Assembly (NCBI GenBank): GCA_035502775.1 | Contig: DATJUB010000064.1 | Span: forward strand, 1-54,792 | DNA: 54,792 bases | Source: 67-14 sp035502775 | GTDB lineage: Bacteria > Actinomycetota > Thermoleophilia > Solirubrobacterales > 70-9 | Direction of reading: 5' to 3' | Shown: in pieces, positions 8,208 to 15,806 of the stretch | Layout of the letters: each line of letters opens with the position of its first letter | How positions within the stretch are numbered: the stretch's first letter is position 1 | Position numbers and translations under genes: made by a program | Notes under the pieces: model-generated | What the model was told of the DNA's origin: nothing | Seen by the model: the letters and a program-made list of their open reading frames with translations, nothing else | The model's database searches: none

Positions 8208-8999
8208 CTACTCGCCGGGGTGCAGGCGCTCGGCCCGTTCGATCGCTTCGTGCGTATCGCCGGCGAGGTCGGGCGAAGCGAGATCCAGCCCGGGCGGCAG
8301 CTCGACGTGGAGATCCGAGAAGAGCGCCGCCCTCACCGTGGCGGAATCGATCTCGACGCCGAGTACGTGTCCGCCCCGTTTCCGGGCGTCGTCGACGAAA
8401 TGGAGGTGGTAGCCGGAGATCTCTATCCCCTCGCTGTAGATCGGGAAACGGAAGCCGACCAGCGAACCGGAACACGCCTCGATCTCGAACACGTTCTGGG
8501 CGGCGACCACCTCGTCCAGGTGCCGGTACGGCGGGAACTGTTTCGGCACCGACCGGGCCGTCACCGAGCGGAAGCTTCCGTCGATCCGGATCGCCGCCGC
8601 CGGGCTTTCCTCGGGCAGCTTCTCGTCGAGGATCGCCTGCAGATCGTCGAATCCGGGGACCGGACCGATCGTGAACTCGATCGTCGGCTTGAACTCGGTC
8701 ACCACCGCGAACGGGGTGAAGGCGTTGGGTGCGATCTCGGTCACGTCGCCGTTGACATCGGCCCGGAGGAAGGTTCCGTCGAGCGCGATCATCTCGCCGT
8801 CGAGGCCGTTGAGGGTGCCGAGCCCGGTGTCCCCGTGGCGGGACAGCTCGGCGAAGCTGAGATCACCGTCGTAGGCGCCGTCGAGCAGTGCCGAAACGGT
8901 CGATGCCTGGAACAGCAGATGCGGATCGTGGCCCGCGTGAAGCTCCCCGGCCCTCATCGACTGGACATGGAGTGAACGCAGCATCATCTCTTCGAACAC
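8208..8999 (-). CDS. budA: Alpha-acetolactate decarboxylase
   Basis: 263 residues, near the family norm. It converts 2-acetolactate to acetoin and CO2. Family landmarks are HDPHLLFQASTVSALLDGAYDGD, the HGDTGLGTLNGLDGEM segment, the conserved glutamate region, and the zinc-binding GYHLHFVDDARKRGGHVL near the C-terminus. It starts at GTG 8999. Acetolactate synthase is not adjacent, so any acetoin pathway would draw on the branched-chain amino acid pool. It lies 26 bases downstream of the PQQ lipoprotein start and is co-directional with the phosphatase upstream. Confidence 0.92.
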   Translation of the reverse strand: MFEEMMLRSLHVQSMRAGELHAGHDPHLLFQASTVSALLDGAYDGDLSFAELSRHGDTGLGTLNGLDGEMIALDGTFLRADVNGDVTEIAPNAFTPFAVVTEFKPTIEFTIGPVPGFDDLQAILDEKLPEESPAAAIRIDGSFRSVTARSVPKQFPPYRHLDEVVAAQNVFEIEACSGSLVGFRFPIYSEGIEISGYHLHFVDDARKRGGHVLGVEIDSATVRAALFSDLHVELPPGLDLASPDLAGDTHEAIERAERLHPGE

Positions 9000-9028
9000 A
9001 GCCGGAGTCTCTCAGACCTCGAAGGAAA

Positions 9029-9487
9029 CTATTCCGGAGGACGAATCTCTGCCAGAAGCAGCTCGCAGTTCCGCTCCAGGATGTCCAGAACCTCTTCGAA
9101 ACCGTCTTCGCCGCCGAAGTAGGGGTCGGGCACGTCGGGGTCCGGATCTCCCGCGTAGGAGCGCAGCAGCCGGACCTTCGACTCATCGCCGCCGGCCAGC
9201 GCGACCAGGTCGTCCCGGTTGCTCCGGTCCATCGCCACGATCAGATCGAAATCTTCGAAATCCGCGGTACTCACCTGGCGGGCCCGGCTGGTCATCTCGT
9301 AGCCACGGGTCGCCGCGGCCCGGATCGCGCGTGGATCGGAGCTCTTGCCGACATGCCAGTCGCCGGTCCCGGCCGAGTCGATCTCGATCTCGCCGGCGAG
9401 ACCCTCACGTTCGATCAGGTCGCGCATCACGGCCTCGGCGGTGGGTGACCGGCAGATGTTGCCGAGACAGACGAACAGGACGCGCAT
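9029..9487 (-). CDS. Low-molecular-weight protein-tyrosine phosphatase
   Basis: 152 residues, typical size. The P-loop CX5R is CLGNICR at residues 7-13 followed by SPTAEAVM. The general-acid aspartate is in DPDVPDPYFGG near the C-terminus. Such enzymes dephosphorylate phosphotyrosine proteins and often act with exopolysaccharide kinases; no partner kinase is adjacent here. It begins at ATG 9487, 18 bases after the coiled-coil membrane gene upstream, and likely shares a transcript with it. Confidence 0.93.
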   Translation of the reverse strand: MRVLFVCLGNICRSPTAEAVMRDLIEREGLAGEIEIDSAGTGDWHVGKSSDPRAIRAAATRGYEMTSRARQVSTADFEDFDLIVAMDRSNRDDLVALAGGDESKVRLLRSYAGDPDPDVPDPYFGGEDGFEEVLDILERNCELLLAEIRPPE

Positions 9488-9505
9488 GGAGGAGCGGGCG
9501 AGCGG

Positions 9506-10012
9506 TCAGCCGCCGCCGATCGCCTCATCGAGGTTCAGCCGGTTGTAGAGGCGGTTGATCTTCTTGCCCTGATTCGAGACCTGCTGGTTGGTCTTGTTGA
9601 TGCGGTTGTTCAGCTTGTTGAAGTCGCTCTGCTGATCGTTTTCCAGCTGCGTGAGTTCGGTGTCGAGCTCACCGTCCCTGCTTGACAGGGTGTTCAGCCG
9701 CTTCCTGAAGGTCCGGTTCTGCTTCTTCATCTTCTTGATCGACTTGGAGTTGCCGTTGATCTTCTTGACCAGGGACTTCTCCGCGGTCGAGAGCTGATCG
9801 ACCAGCTTCTCCGCCCCGGACACCTGAGCCGCCTCTTTCGCGTCCTGTTTGGCCTGGGCATCGGCGAACTCCTGCTGGACCTGGGCCGCTACGTCCTCGT
9901 TGTCCTTGGCGGCGTTCTTCGCGTTGTACGCGGTGATCGCCCCGAAGATGCCGATCACGAGCCCGAGGGCACCGAGAGTGATCGCGAGAACCTGTTTCGT
10001 GTTCGAGCTCAT
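9506..10012 (-). CDS. Membrane-anchored coiled-coil protein, function unknown
   Basis: 168 residues. One transmembrane helix (about residues 8-30, VLAITLGALGLVIGIFGAIT) is followed by a long polar helix rich in Lys, Asn, Gln and Glu with heptad-like spacing (NKTNQQVSNQGKKINRLYNRLN). The body should lie outside the cell as an extended coiled coil. No family is recognised. TAGGGT at 10026-10021 ends eight bases before the ATG, indicating a leaderless transcript. The asparagine/lysine-rich composition differs from the Arg/Ala-rich neighbours. Confidence 0.75.
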   Translation of the reverse strand: MSSNTKQVLAITLGALGLVIGIFGAITAYNAKNAAKDNEDVAAQVQQEFADAQAKQDAKEAAQVSGAEKLVDQLSTAEKSLVKKINGNSKSIKKMKKQNRTFRKRLNTLSSRDGELDTELTQLENDQQSDFNKLNNRINKTNQQVSNQGKKINRLYNRLNLDEAIGGG

Positions 10013-10067
10013 GGCTCGTGACCCTAGCTGGATTCTCGGGTGGCGGGGCCGATTCGCCCCACCTGAA

Positions 10068-10292
10068 TCACAACTTGAGCAGCAGGATCGTATTCAGGAA
10101 GAAAAGCACGCCGGTGACGACCGTGGCGCGGGAGAGGTTGCGCTCGACCATCGAGCCGCCTCCGACCGAACTGCCACCGCCGCCGATGCCGAAAGCACCG
10201 GAGAGACCCGCGTCCTTGCCCGAGTGCAGGAGCACCAGGAAGACGAGAAGAACGGCGATACCAACTTGGATGACGGCCATGATCGTGTACAT
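10068..10292 (-). CDS. secG: SecG, preprotein translocase subunit
   Basis: 74 residues, normal for SecG. Two hydrophobic helices (AVIQVGIAVLLVFLVLLHSG and ATVVTGVLFFLNTILLLKL) flank a glycine-rich loop, with the family pattern LLHSGKDAGLSGAFG. It is the accessory subunit of the SecYEG channel. I start at ATG 10292; an ATG four codons later is also possible, and the frame upstream is arginine-rich and unlike SecG. In many actinobacteria secG follows tpiA; here it sits 13 bases after the CcmI-like gene, and tpiA is 17 kb away. Confidence 0.9.
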   Translation of the reverse strand: MYTIMAVIQVGIAVLLVFLVLLHSGKDAGLSGAFGIGGGGSSVGGGSMVERNLSRATVVTGVLFFLNTILLLKL

Positions 10293-10305
10293 GCGACGTC
10301 GAAGT

Positions 10306-10653
10306 CTAGCTGTCCCCGGACTTCGGGGACGAGTCGCCTGGATCCGGGGCCGGATCATCCGATTCGCCGGGAGCTTCTCCGGCCTCCTCACGGGCGGCGT
10401 CGAGATCCTTCAGGATCGCCACCGCGTCCCTTCGCAGATCGGCGTTCACCTGATCGAAGTCCTCCTGGGAGAGCTTGCCCGAAGCCAGGTCCGCCTCGGC
10501 ATCGCGGATCTCCCGGTACTTCGATTCACGGGCCGCCTCGAGACCGGCCAGGGCGGGATCCTCGACCGTGCTGGCCTCGCTCCTGCCCCAGAACGGATAC
10601 GAGACGAAGGCGGCGACGGCCGCCCCCAGGATCAGTACGTAGACGATTTCCAT
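10306..10653 (-). CDS. CcmI/CycH-like cytochrome c biogenesis protein, N-terminal module
   Basis: 115 residues. An N-terminal membrane helix (IVYVLILGAAVAAFVSYPFWG) is followed by a helical segment (ARESKYREIRDAEADLASGKLSQEDFDQVNADLRR) characteristic of the CcmI N-terminus, then a Pro/Ser/Asp-rich tail. The TPR region of full-length CcmI is absent, so it may act only as the membrane module of a haem-ligation complex. Its ATG overlaps the ccmF stop by one base (TGATG), so translation is probably coupled. Assignment rests on the helix pattern and position next to ccmF. Confidence 0.75.
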   Translation of the reverse strand: MEIVYVLILGAAVAAFVSYPFWGRSEASTVEDPALAGLEAARESKYREIRDAEADLASGKLSQEDFDQVNADLRRDAVAILKDLDAAREEAGEAPGESDDPAPDPGDSSPKSGDS

Positions 10654-12827
10654 CAGGTCCTTCCCCGGCGCCGGAAGGTGCCGCTCGGCCAGACCGCGAA
10701 GAGCGCGCCCAGGATCGAGATGATCGCGCCGATCCAGATCCAGGTCACCATCGGACTGACGATTATTCGGAAGGTCACCGGAACGGACTGTTCGGGGTTC
10801 GTGTAGTCCTTCAGGATCTCGTCGGTCGCCAGGTTCTGCACCTTGATCAGCTGCGCGGTCAGCTCCTCGGTCTGTGACGGATCCTCCTGGATCACCGGCA
10901 GGACCTTCTCGCGCATGTACGCGCCGAACCGGCGGTCGGCGGATTTCGCCCGGTCCTGGATGACACCGGTGTCGGGCTCGACCGCGACCCAGAAATCGGA
11001 GAACAGGCCGGCCTTCAGACCGACCTCGGAGGTGGCCTCACCCTCGAAGTAGCTGCTGATCGTGCGGGTTCCGGACGTGTTCAGGTGGTACTGGCGGGTC
11101 GGGTAGACGCGTGTGAACTTCTCACCGTCGCGGTCCACCTGAAGCTCGGCCCCGAAGACCAGCGCCTGGTTCTTCCGTTCGACGGTCGGCTTGACGTAGG
11201 TGACGTCGAAGCCGTGAACGGTCGCGGTCTCACCGGGCGCCAGCTTCTCGTCGACCTTGGTTTCGAAACTGGAGGAGGCAGCGACCCCGACCAGCAGCGT
11301 GACCAGGCCGAGATGCACGATGTAGCCGCCGTAGCGCCGCCGGTTGCGAACCGCGACCGCCCCGATCGAGCCCAGCACCGAACCACCGGCGCTGGAGCGT
11401 CTCGCTTTCGCTCCCCGCCAGGTGTCCTGGAAGAGCGCGACCACGGTGAACGCGGCCAGGGTGAAGACCAGCAGCGCCCAGATGCTGTTGGGCGCGTCGG
11501 TGAAGACGATCAGGACCACCAGGGCGATCGCGGCGGCGATCAGCGGCGCGGTGAAGACGCGTTTCGCTCCCTCCCACGAGAGCTTTCGCCAGGCGAGCAG
11601 GGGACCGATGCCGGTGAAAAGCACGAGCAGCACGGCCAGCGGCGTGGTGTAGCGATCAAACCAGGGTGCGGCCAGGGTCGACTTGGTGCCGGTGATCAGC
11701 TCGGAGATCAGCGGGAAGAAGGTGCCCCAGAAGACGACCGCGCAGAGGGCGACCAGCAGCAGATTGTTGATCAGGAAGATCGCCTCGCGCGAGGCGAGCG
11801 AATCGATTCGCCGCTCCGATCTGAGGATGTCGAGCCGCGAGATGATCAGCCAGGTCGAGCCGACCAGGACCACCCCGATCAGACCCAGGAAGTATGGGCC
11901 GACGGTCGAGTCGCCGAAAGCATGGATCGATTGGAGCACGCCGGAGCGGACCAGGAAGGTGCCGAGCAGCGCGAGCGTGAAGCTGGCGACGATCAGGCTG
12001 ACGTTCCAGACCTTCAGCATGCCGCGCTTCTCCTGGACCATGATCGAGTGGATGTAGGCGGTCGCGATCAGCCAGGGCATGATCGAGGCGTTCTCGACCG
12101 GATCCCAGGCCCAGTAGCCGCCCCAGCCGAGCTCGGTGTAGGACCAGCGAGAGCCGAGGATGATCCCGATCGTGAGGAAGGTCCAGGCGATCAGAGCGAA
12201 GGCACGGGTCGACTTGGCCCAGGCGGCGTCCACCCTTCTCGCGATCAGGGCGCCGATCGCGAAGGCGAAGGGCACGGTCAGCGAGACGTAGCCGGTGTAG
12301 AGCATCGGCGGATGGATGATCATCGACGGATGCTGGAGCAGCGGGTTGAGGCCGGTGCCGTCGGGCGGGACTTCGCTCAGCGTCCCGAACGGGTTGACGT
12401 CACCGGCGAACAGCATGATCCCGGTGAAGAAGAGGAAGACCCCAAGCATGATCGCGGTCGCGTACGGCACCAGATCGCGGAGCTTGTGCCGGGTGATGAA
12501 GAGCGAAATCGAGGCGACCACCGAGAGCAGCGACGCCCAGAGCAGCAGCGATCCTTCCTGGCTCGACCACATCGCCGTGAACTTGTAGAAGTTCGGCGTC
12601 TCGATCGAGGAATGGTTGGCGACGACGCTCAGCGTGAAGTCATCGGTGAGGAAGGCGTACTCGATGGCGAATACGCAGATCAGCATCAGCCCCGCGAGGG
12701 CGTAGGTGGAGCGGCGGGAAACGTCGATCCAGCGCCGATCTCCGCGCGAGCCGATCAGAGCCGAGGCGGCTCCGAATGCAGCGGTCAGAAAGGCAAGCCA
12801 GAGCGCCGCGTTGCCGAGGCTACTGAT
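10653..12827 (-). CDS. ccmF: CcmF, cytochrome c haem lyase subunit; apparent non-canonical ATC start
   Basis: Integral membrane protein that delivers haem to apocytochrome c in System I maturation. The WWD-type segment reads WGGYWAWDPVENASIMPW, and SSQEGSLLLW and NNLLLVALCAVVFWGTFFP are typical. The first ATG in frame is at 12686, which would remove the family N-terminus. Upstream, in the same frame, the 47 codons from 12827 read ISSLGNAALWLAFLTAA onward and align with CcmF N-termini, yet no ATG, GTG or TTG is available. GGAGAAGAAG precedes an ATC at 12827 that overlaps the end of ccmE, so initiation there by coupling, or a sequence error, is likely. Length would be 724 residues. Confidence 0.85.
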   Translation of the reverse strand: MSSLGNAALWLAFLTAAFGAASALIGSRGDRRWIDVSRRSTYALAGLMLICVFAIEYAFLTDDFTLSVVANHSSIETPNFYKFTAMWSSQEGSLLLWASLLSVVASISLFITRHKLRDLVPYATAIMLGVFLFFTGIMLFAGDVNPFGTLSEVPPDGTGLNPLLQHPSMIIHPPMLYTGYVSLTVPFAFAIGALIARRVDAAWAKSTRAFALIAWTFLTIGIILGSRWSYTELGWGGYWAWDPVENASIMPWLIATAYIHSIMVQEKRGMLKVWNVSLIVASFTLALLGTFLVRSGVLQSIHAFGDSTVGPYFLGLIGVVLVGSTWLIISRLDILRSERRIDSLASREAIFLINNLLLVALCAVVFWGTFFPLISELITGTKSTLAAPWFDRYTTPLAVLLVLFTGIGPLLAWRKLSWEGAKRVFTAPLIAAAIALVVLIVFTDAPNSIWALLVFTLAAFTVVALFQDTWRGAKARRSSAGGSVLGSIGAVAVRNRRRYGGYIVHLGLVTLLVGVAASSSFETKVDEKLAPGETATVHGFDVTYVKPTVERKNQALVFGAELQVDRDGEKFTRVYPTRQYHLNTSGTRTISSYFEGEATSEVGLKAGLFSDFWVAVEPDTGVIQDRAKSADRRFGAYMREKVLPVIQEDPSQTEELTAQLIKVQNLATDEILKDYTNPEQSVPVTFRIIVSPMVTWIWIGAIISILGALFAVWPSGTFRRRGRT

Positions 12828-13221
12828 ACTTCTTCTCCGAGAACTTCGATGGGCACTTGGTCACGAGTGTGTCCCTGTCCCCCACGAAGACCCCGTTTTC
12901 ATCCACGCTTCCCTGCAGCACGATCTCACGGCCATCGCGGAACGGGTCCGGGATGACACCTTCGTAGGTGACGTCGATCGAGCCTTCTCCGTCACGGTCG
13001 CTGACCTGGAAGTCGGCGCCCTCGTCGGTCTTGGTGATCGTTCCGGGGATGACCTTGCCGGTCATCTCATAGCTCTTTCCGGGCACGGCGTCCTGCAGTT
13101 CGGAAGGCTCACGCGCCTCGCTCGAGGCGTTGAATGAGACGTAGATAAGTCCGGTTGCGAGGGCCAGGGCGATGCCGAGTGCCACGAAGAGCCGGATCTG
13201 TCGCTTGCGGGGAAGATCCAT
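12820..13221 (-). CDS. ccmE: CcmE, haem chaperone for cytochrome c maturation
   Basis: 133 residues. One N-terminal membrane helix (LFVALGIALALATGLIYVSF) anchors an OB-fold domain (SYEMTGKVIPGTI, ADFQVSDRDG, VTYEGVIPDPFRDGREIVLQG). The haem-attachment site that is H-x3-Y in proteobacteria and C-x3-Y in the cysteine type reads C-P-S-K-F here, so the tyrosine is replaced by phenylalanine; a tyrosine lies near the very C-terminus (KKYQ). I start at ATG 13221; a TTG two codons upstream is possible. The stop overlaps the inferred ccmF start. Confidence 0.9.
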   Translation of the reverse strand: MDLPRKRQIRLFVALGIALALATGLIYVSFNASSEAREPSELQDAVPGKSYEMTGKVIPGTITKTDEGADFQVSDRDGEGSIDVTYEGVIPDPFRDGREIVLQGSVDENGVFVGDRDTLVTKCPSKFSEKKYQ

Positions 13222-13282
13222 AGGCAAGGCGCATTATCGCAAGATGGGCGATCCGGTGCCTTCGTCGTGCCAGAATCGGTTC

Positions 13283-13990
13283 ATGAGCGAACCAGAGAAG
13301 GTCCTCCTGATCACCGGCGCGAGCAGCGGGATCGGCGCCGCGACGGCCCGTCTCCTGTCCGGAGAATTCCGTCTGGTGCTGGCCGGCCGACGACGTGAAC
13401 CGCTGGATGAGCTCGCGACGGAGCTGGGTGGTCCGGAGCGCGCGATCGTGACCGTCTGTGATGTCGGCGAGTGGGATCAGGTCCAGGCGATGGCCGCCGC
13501 CGCGATCGAGGCGTTCGGGCGGATCGACGTCGTTTTCGCCAACGCGGGCTTCGGCGCGACCCGTGGTTTCCTGGAGGAGACACCGGAGCATTGGCGCTCG
13601 ATGGTCCTGACCAACGTGCTCGGTCCGGCGCTGACTATCCGGGCTACTCTGCCCCATCTGCTGGAGCGCGGCGAGGGCCACTTCCTGGTCACCAGTTCGA
13701 TCGCCGGGCGGCGGGTGCTGCCGGGTTCGATGTACTCGGCGACCAAACACGCGGCGACCGCGATCGGTGAGGCCCTGCGGCAGGAGCTGCGTGGCCTGGA
13801 GGACGGCAACCGGATCAAGATGACCCTGATCGAGCCCGGCATGGTCGACACGCCGTTCTTCGACAACCGTCCCGGCGACAGCGCCCTGGCCGACGAGGAC
13901 ATCGCCAAGGCGGTCGCCTACGCGCTGAGCCAGCCCGACTCGGTCGACGTGAACGAGATCCTGATCCGGCCGATAACCCAGCCGACCTGA
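13283..13990 (+). CDS. Short-chain dehydrogenase/reductase
   Basis: 235 residues, classical SDR size. The cofactor motif TGASSGIG, the NAG motif (FANAGFG), the catalytic serine (VTSSIAG) and YSATK are all present. The arginines after the second strand (AGRRREP) suggest NADP(H) preference. The substrate cannot be inferred. ATG 13283 was chosen because the family start (VLLITGASSG) follows within five residues; the frame continues upstream into the ccmE promoter. It is divergent from ccmE and convergent with the glycosyltransferase gene, separated by a large hairpin. Confidence 0.9.
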   Translation: MSEPEKVLLITGASSGIGAATARLLSGEFRLVLAGRRREPLDELATELGGPERAIVTVCDVGEWDQVQAMAAAAIEAFGRIDVVFANAGFGATRGFLEETPEHWRSMVLTNVLGPALTIRATLPHLLERGEGHFLVTSSIAGRRVLPGSMYSATKHAATAIGEALRQELRGLEDGNRIKMTLIEPGMVDTPFFDNRPGDSALADEDIAKAVAYALSQPDSVDVNEILIRPITQPT

Positions 13991-14051
13991 GCGACGGCAA
14001 AGACCGAGCCGGAAGACCGAAGCCACAGCCGACCAGAGCGCCGGCGAGTTC

Positions 14052-14098
14052 GGGTGGAGACGATTTCCTCCCCCTGGGGGAGGAAATCGTCTCCACCC
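14052..14098. terminator. 47-bp near-perfect palindrome, bidirectional terminator
   Basis: Twenty-three bases at 14052-14074 are the exact reverse complement of 14076-14098 with one base between. It lies between the convergent SDR and glycosyltransferase genes, 62 and 9 bases from their stops, so it can end both transcripts. A short T-rich tract follows on the plus strand. Confidence 0.75.
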
Positions 14099-14106
14099 TT
14101 GGGTTT

Positions 14107-15135
14107 TCAGGGCAGCAGGGCCTTGACTGCTCGCCAGTAGAGCCTGAGTGCCGTGCGGATCGCCCGGCCGCGCACCATCTCCGGCAGGAACGGTGAATCG
14201 AGATCCGGGGTGAGGATCCCGGCGAACTCCCCGGCCGAAATCGACCGGACCGATTGGAGGCGGCGGCGCTCGGCGATCAGGCGGGGCAGCCAGCGAATCG
14301 TCGCCCACCAGGCGCGGACCTTCTGCGGCAGCCAGCCACCAGACGAGGCCGCGACCACGAGCGCGAGCTCGGTCGCCAGCAGTGCCGGGGCGAGCAGCAG
14401 CAGGAGCGCCGCCGGATAGTTCCGGATGATCATCGCCCAGCGATTGCGCTCCAGCCAGAACCACTTCGAGCCGCCGCCGTCGAACTCGTACTGGTGATCG
14501 ACGACCGCACCGGGGACCAGTCCGACACCTTCGCCGATCGACCGGAGCCGCAGCGAAAGGTCGGTGTCCTCCTGGTAGAGAAAGAACTCCTCCGGAAACC
14601 CGCCGAGGCGCTTCCAGGTGTCCCGCGGGACCGCGAGGCTCGCGCCGGACGCGGTCGGCACCGCCCTGGTCTCCCCCGCGTCGGTGGCCGGCAGCCCATG
14701 CCCCCCCGCCCAGGAGATGCCGGTGAAGTGGACCGGGTTGCCGGCCGAGTTGATCAGCTCGCGGCCGTCCTCCCGGTAGATCACGAGACCCATCCAGGCG
14801 GACCAATCGGGATGGGCCAGCAGCGGTTCGCGGATCGCGGTGCCGAAGCCGGGCTCGGGCCGGGCATCCGGGTTGAGGATCAGCAACAGGTCCCCCGAGG
14901 CCAGCTCGGCGCCCCGGTTGACCGCCGCGGCGAAACCGGCGTTGGCGCCCATCGCCAGCACCACGGCCGCCGGCAGGGCCTCCGCGATCACCCCGGCCAG
15001 GTCGTCGCCCGAGTCGTTGTCGACCACGATCACCTCATCACCGGGACGCAGCTCCGAGGCCACCGCCGGAAGCGTCCGGGCCAGGTCCCCGGCCGAATCA
15101 TGAGCGACGATGACAACCGAAAGGGTGGCTTCCAA
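14107..15135 (-). CDS. Family 2 glycosyltransferase
   Basis: 342 residues. The GT-A domain begins LSVVIVAHDSAGDL, with VIVVDNDSGD, the ANAGFAAAVNRG segment, the DxD-type LLILNPDARP and the acceptor region FFLYQEDTDLSLRLRSIG, all typical of rhamnosyltransferase-like GT2 enzymes that build cell-wall glycans or polysaccharide. A hydrophobic helix (ALLLLLAPALLATELALVVAA) near residue 245 suggests membrane association. The only plausible start is TTG 15135, two bases downstream of the tRNA-Gly 3' end, so expression may depend on tRNA processing or a shared promoter. The sugar and acceptor are unknown. Confidence 0.88.
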   Translation of the reverse strand: MEATLSVVIVAHDSAGDLARTLPAVASELRPGDEVIVVDNDSGDDLAGVIAEALPAAVVLAMGANAGFAAAVNRGAELASGDLLLILNPDARPEPGFGTAIREPLLAHPDWSAWMGLVIYREDGRELINSAGNPVHFTGISWAGGHGLPATDAGETRAVPTASGASLAVPRDTWKRLGGFPEEFFLYQEDTDLSLRLRSIGEGVGLVPGAVVDHQYEFDGGGSKWFWLERNRWAMIIRNYPAALLLLLAPALLATELALVVAASSGGWLPQKVRAWWATIRWLPRLIAERRRLQSVRSISAGEFAGILTPDLDSPFLPEMVRGRAIRTALRLYWRAVKALLP

Positions 15136-15136
15136 A

Positions 15137-15209
15137 AGCGGACGACGGGGATCGAACCCGCGACCTCGAGCTTGGGAAGCTCGCGCTCTACCAACTGAGC
15201 TACGTCCGC
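15137..15209 (-). tRNA. tRNA-Gly (anticodon CCC)
   Basis: Read on the minus strand, GCGGACG pairs with CGTCCGC; the D-arm is GCTC...GAGC and the anticodon arm CGAGC-TTCCCAA-GCTCG gives CCC. A TTCGATC T-loop is present. The discriminator is T and CCA is not encoded. A TAGTAT -10 element at 15224-15219 ends nine bases upstream. Confidence 0.95.
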
Positions 15210-15218
15210 GCCGAGCGC

Positions 15219-15256
15219 ATACTACGCGAGCGTCGAGCGTCTCTCTTTCGTACTCT
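15219..15256. promoter_or_regulatory. Divergent -10 elements of tRNA-Gly and tlpA
   Basis: TAGTAT (15224-15219, minus) lies nine bases before tRNA-Gly, and TACTCT (15251-15256, plus) lies seven bases before the TTG start of the thioredoxin-like gene. The two back-to-back hexamers imply separate promoters in the 54-bp gap. Confidence 0.55.
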
Positions 15257-15263
15257 GGTTGTC

Positions 15264-15806
15264 TTGAATCTGCGCACCTCAGTTGTGATCCTCGGCGTCG
15301 CCGGCCTGCTTGCCTTCCTCACATGGGGGCTGATCAGTGCCGGGGACAGCGGCCTGACGGTCGGCGATCCGGTCCCGGTCGCCACCCTCCCCACCCTTCC
15401 CGAGGGAGGTGAGGCGTCGCTCGCGGACTTCAAGGGCGACTGGGTTCTGCTCAACGTGTGGGCCTCCTGGTGCGGCCCGTGCCGATTCGAGTCCCCGGCA
15501 CTCGAGCAGTTCGAACGGGAGAACCGCGACCGGCTGAAGGTCCTCGGGGTCGACACCCGCGACCTGAGCGAGGACGCGATGAAGTTCATCCGGGAGTACG
15601 ACATCACCTACGCCCAGATCCGCGACGGCAACGGTGACTACGCCGACGACCTGAAGACGACCGGGGTGCCGGAGTCCTTCCTGGTCGATCCGGACGGCAA
15701 TCTGGTCGCCCACTACCCGGGTGCCTTCAACGACATCGAGTCGATCGAGAAGTTCGCGGCCCCGGCGCTCGAAGCGACCGCGGCCGCCGGGGACGAGGCG
15801 AAGTGA
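15264..15806 (+). CDS. TlpA/ResA/CcmG-like thioredoxin, membrane anchored
   Basis: 180 residues. An N-terminal signal anchor (VVILGVAGLLAFLTWGLI) holds a thioredoxin-fold domain outside the membrane. The redox motif is WASWCGPCR, followed by FESPALEQF, with the cis-proline region TTGVPESFLVDPDG. In System I it keeps the CXXCH cysteines of apocytochrome c reduced. It starts at TTG 15264, seven bases after TACTCT, so the mRNA is probably leaderless. The stop overlaps the ccmH start (GTGA), which supports a ccmG role. Confidence 0.9.
   Translation: MNLRTSVVILGVAGLLAFLTWGLISAGDSGLTVGDPVPVATLPTLPEGGEASLADFKGDWVLLNVWASWCGPCRFESPALEQFERENRDRLKVLGVDTRDLSEDAMKFIREYDITYAQIRDGNGDYADDLKTTGVPESFLVDPDGNLVAHYPGAFNDIESIEKFAAPALEATAAAGDEAK

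Noticed and set aside
11085..12956. 623-codon frame antisense to ccmF/ccmE
   Set aside because: A shadow created by high GC; the translation is Asp/Arg/Gly-rich with no domain, whereas the minus strand gives a clear CcmF.
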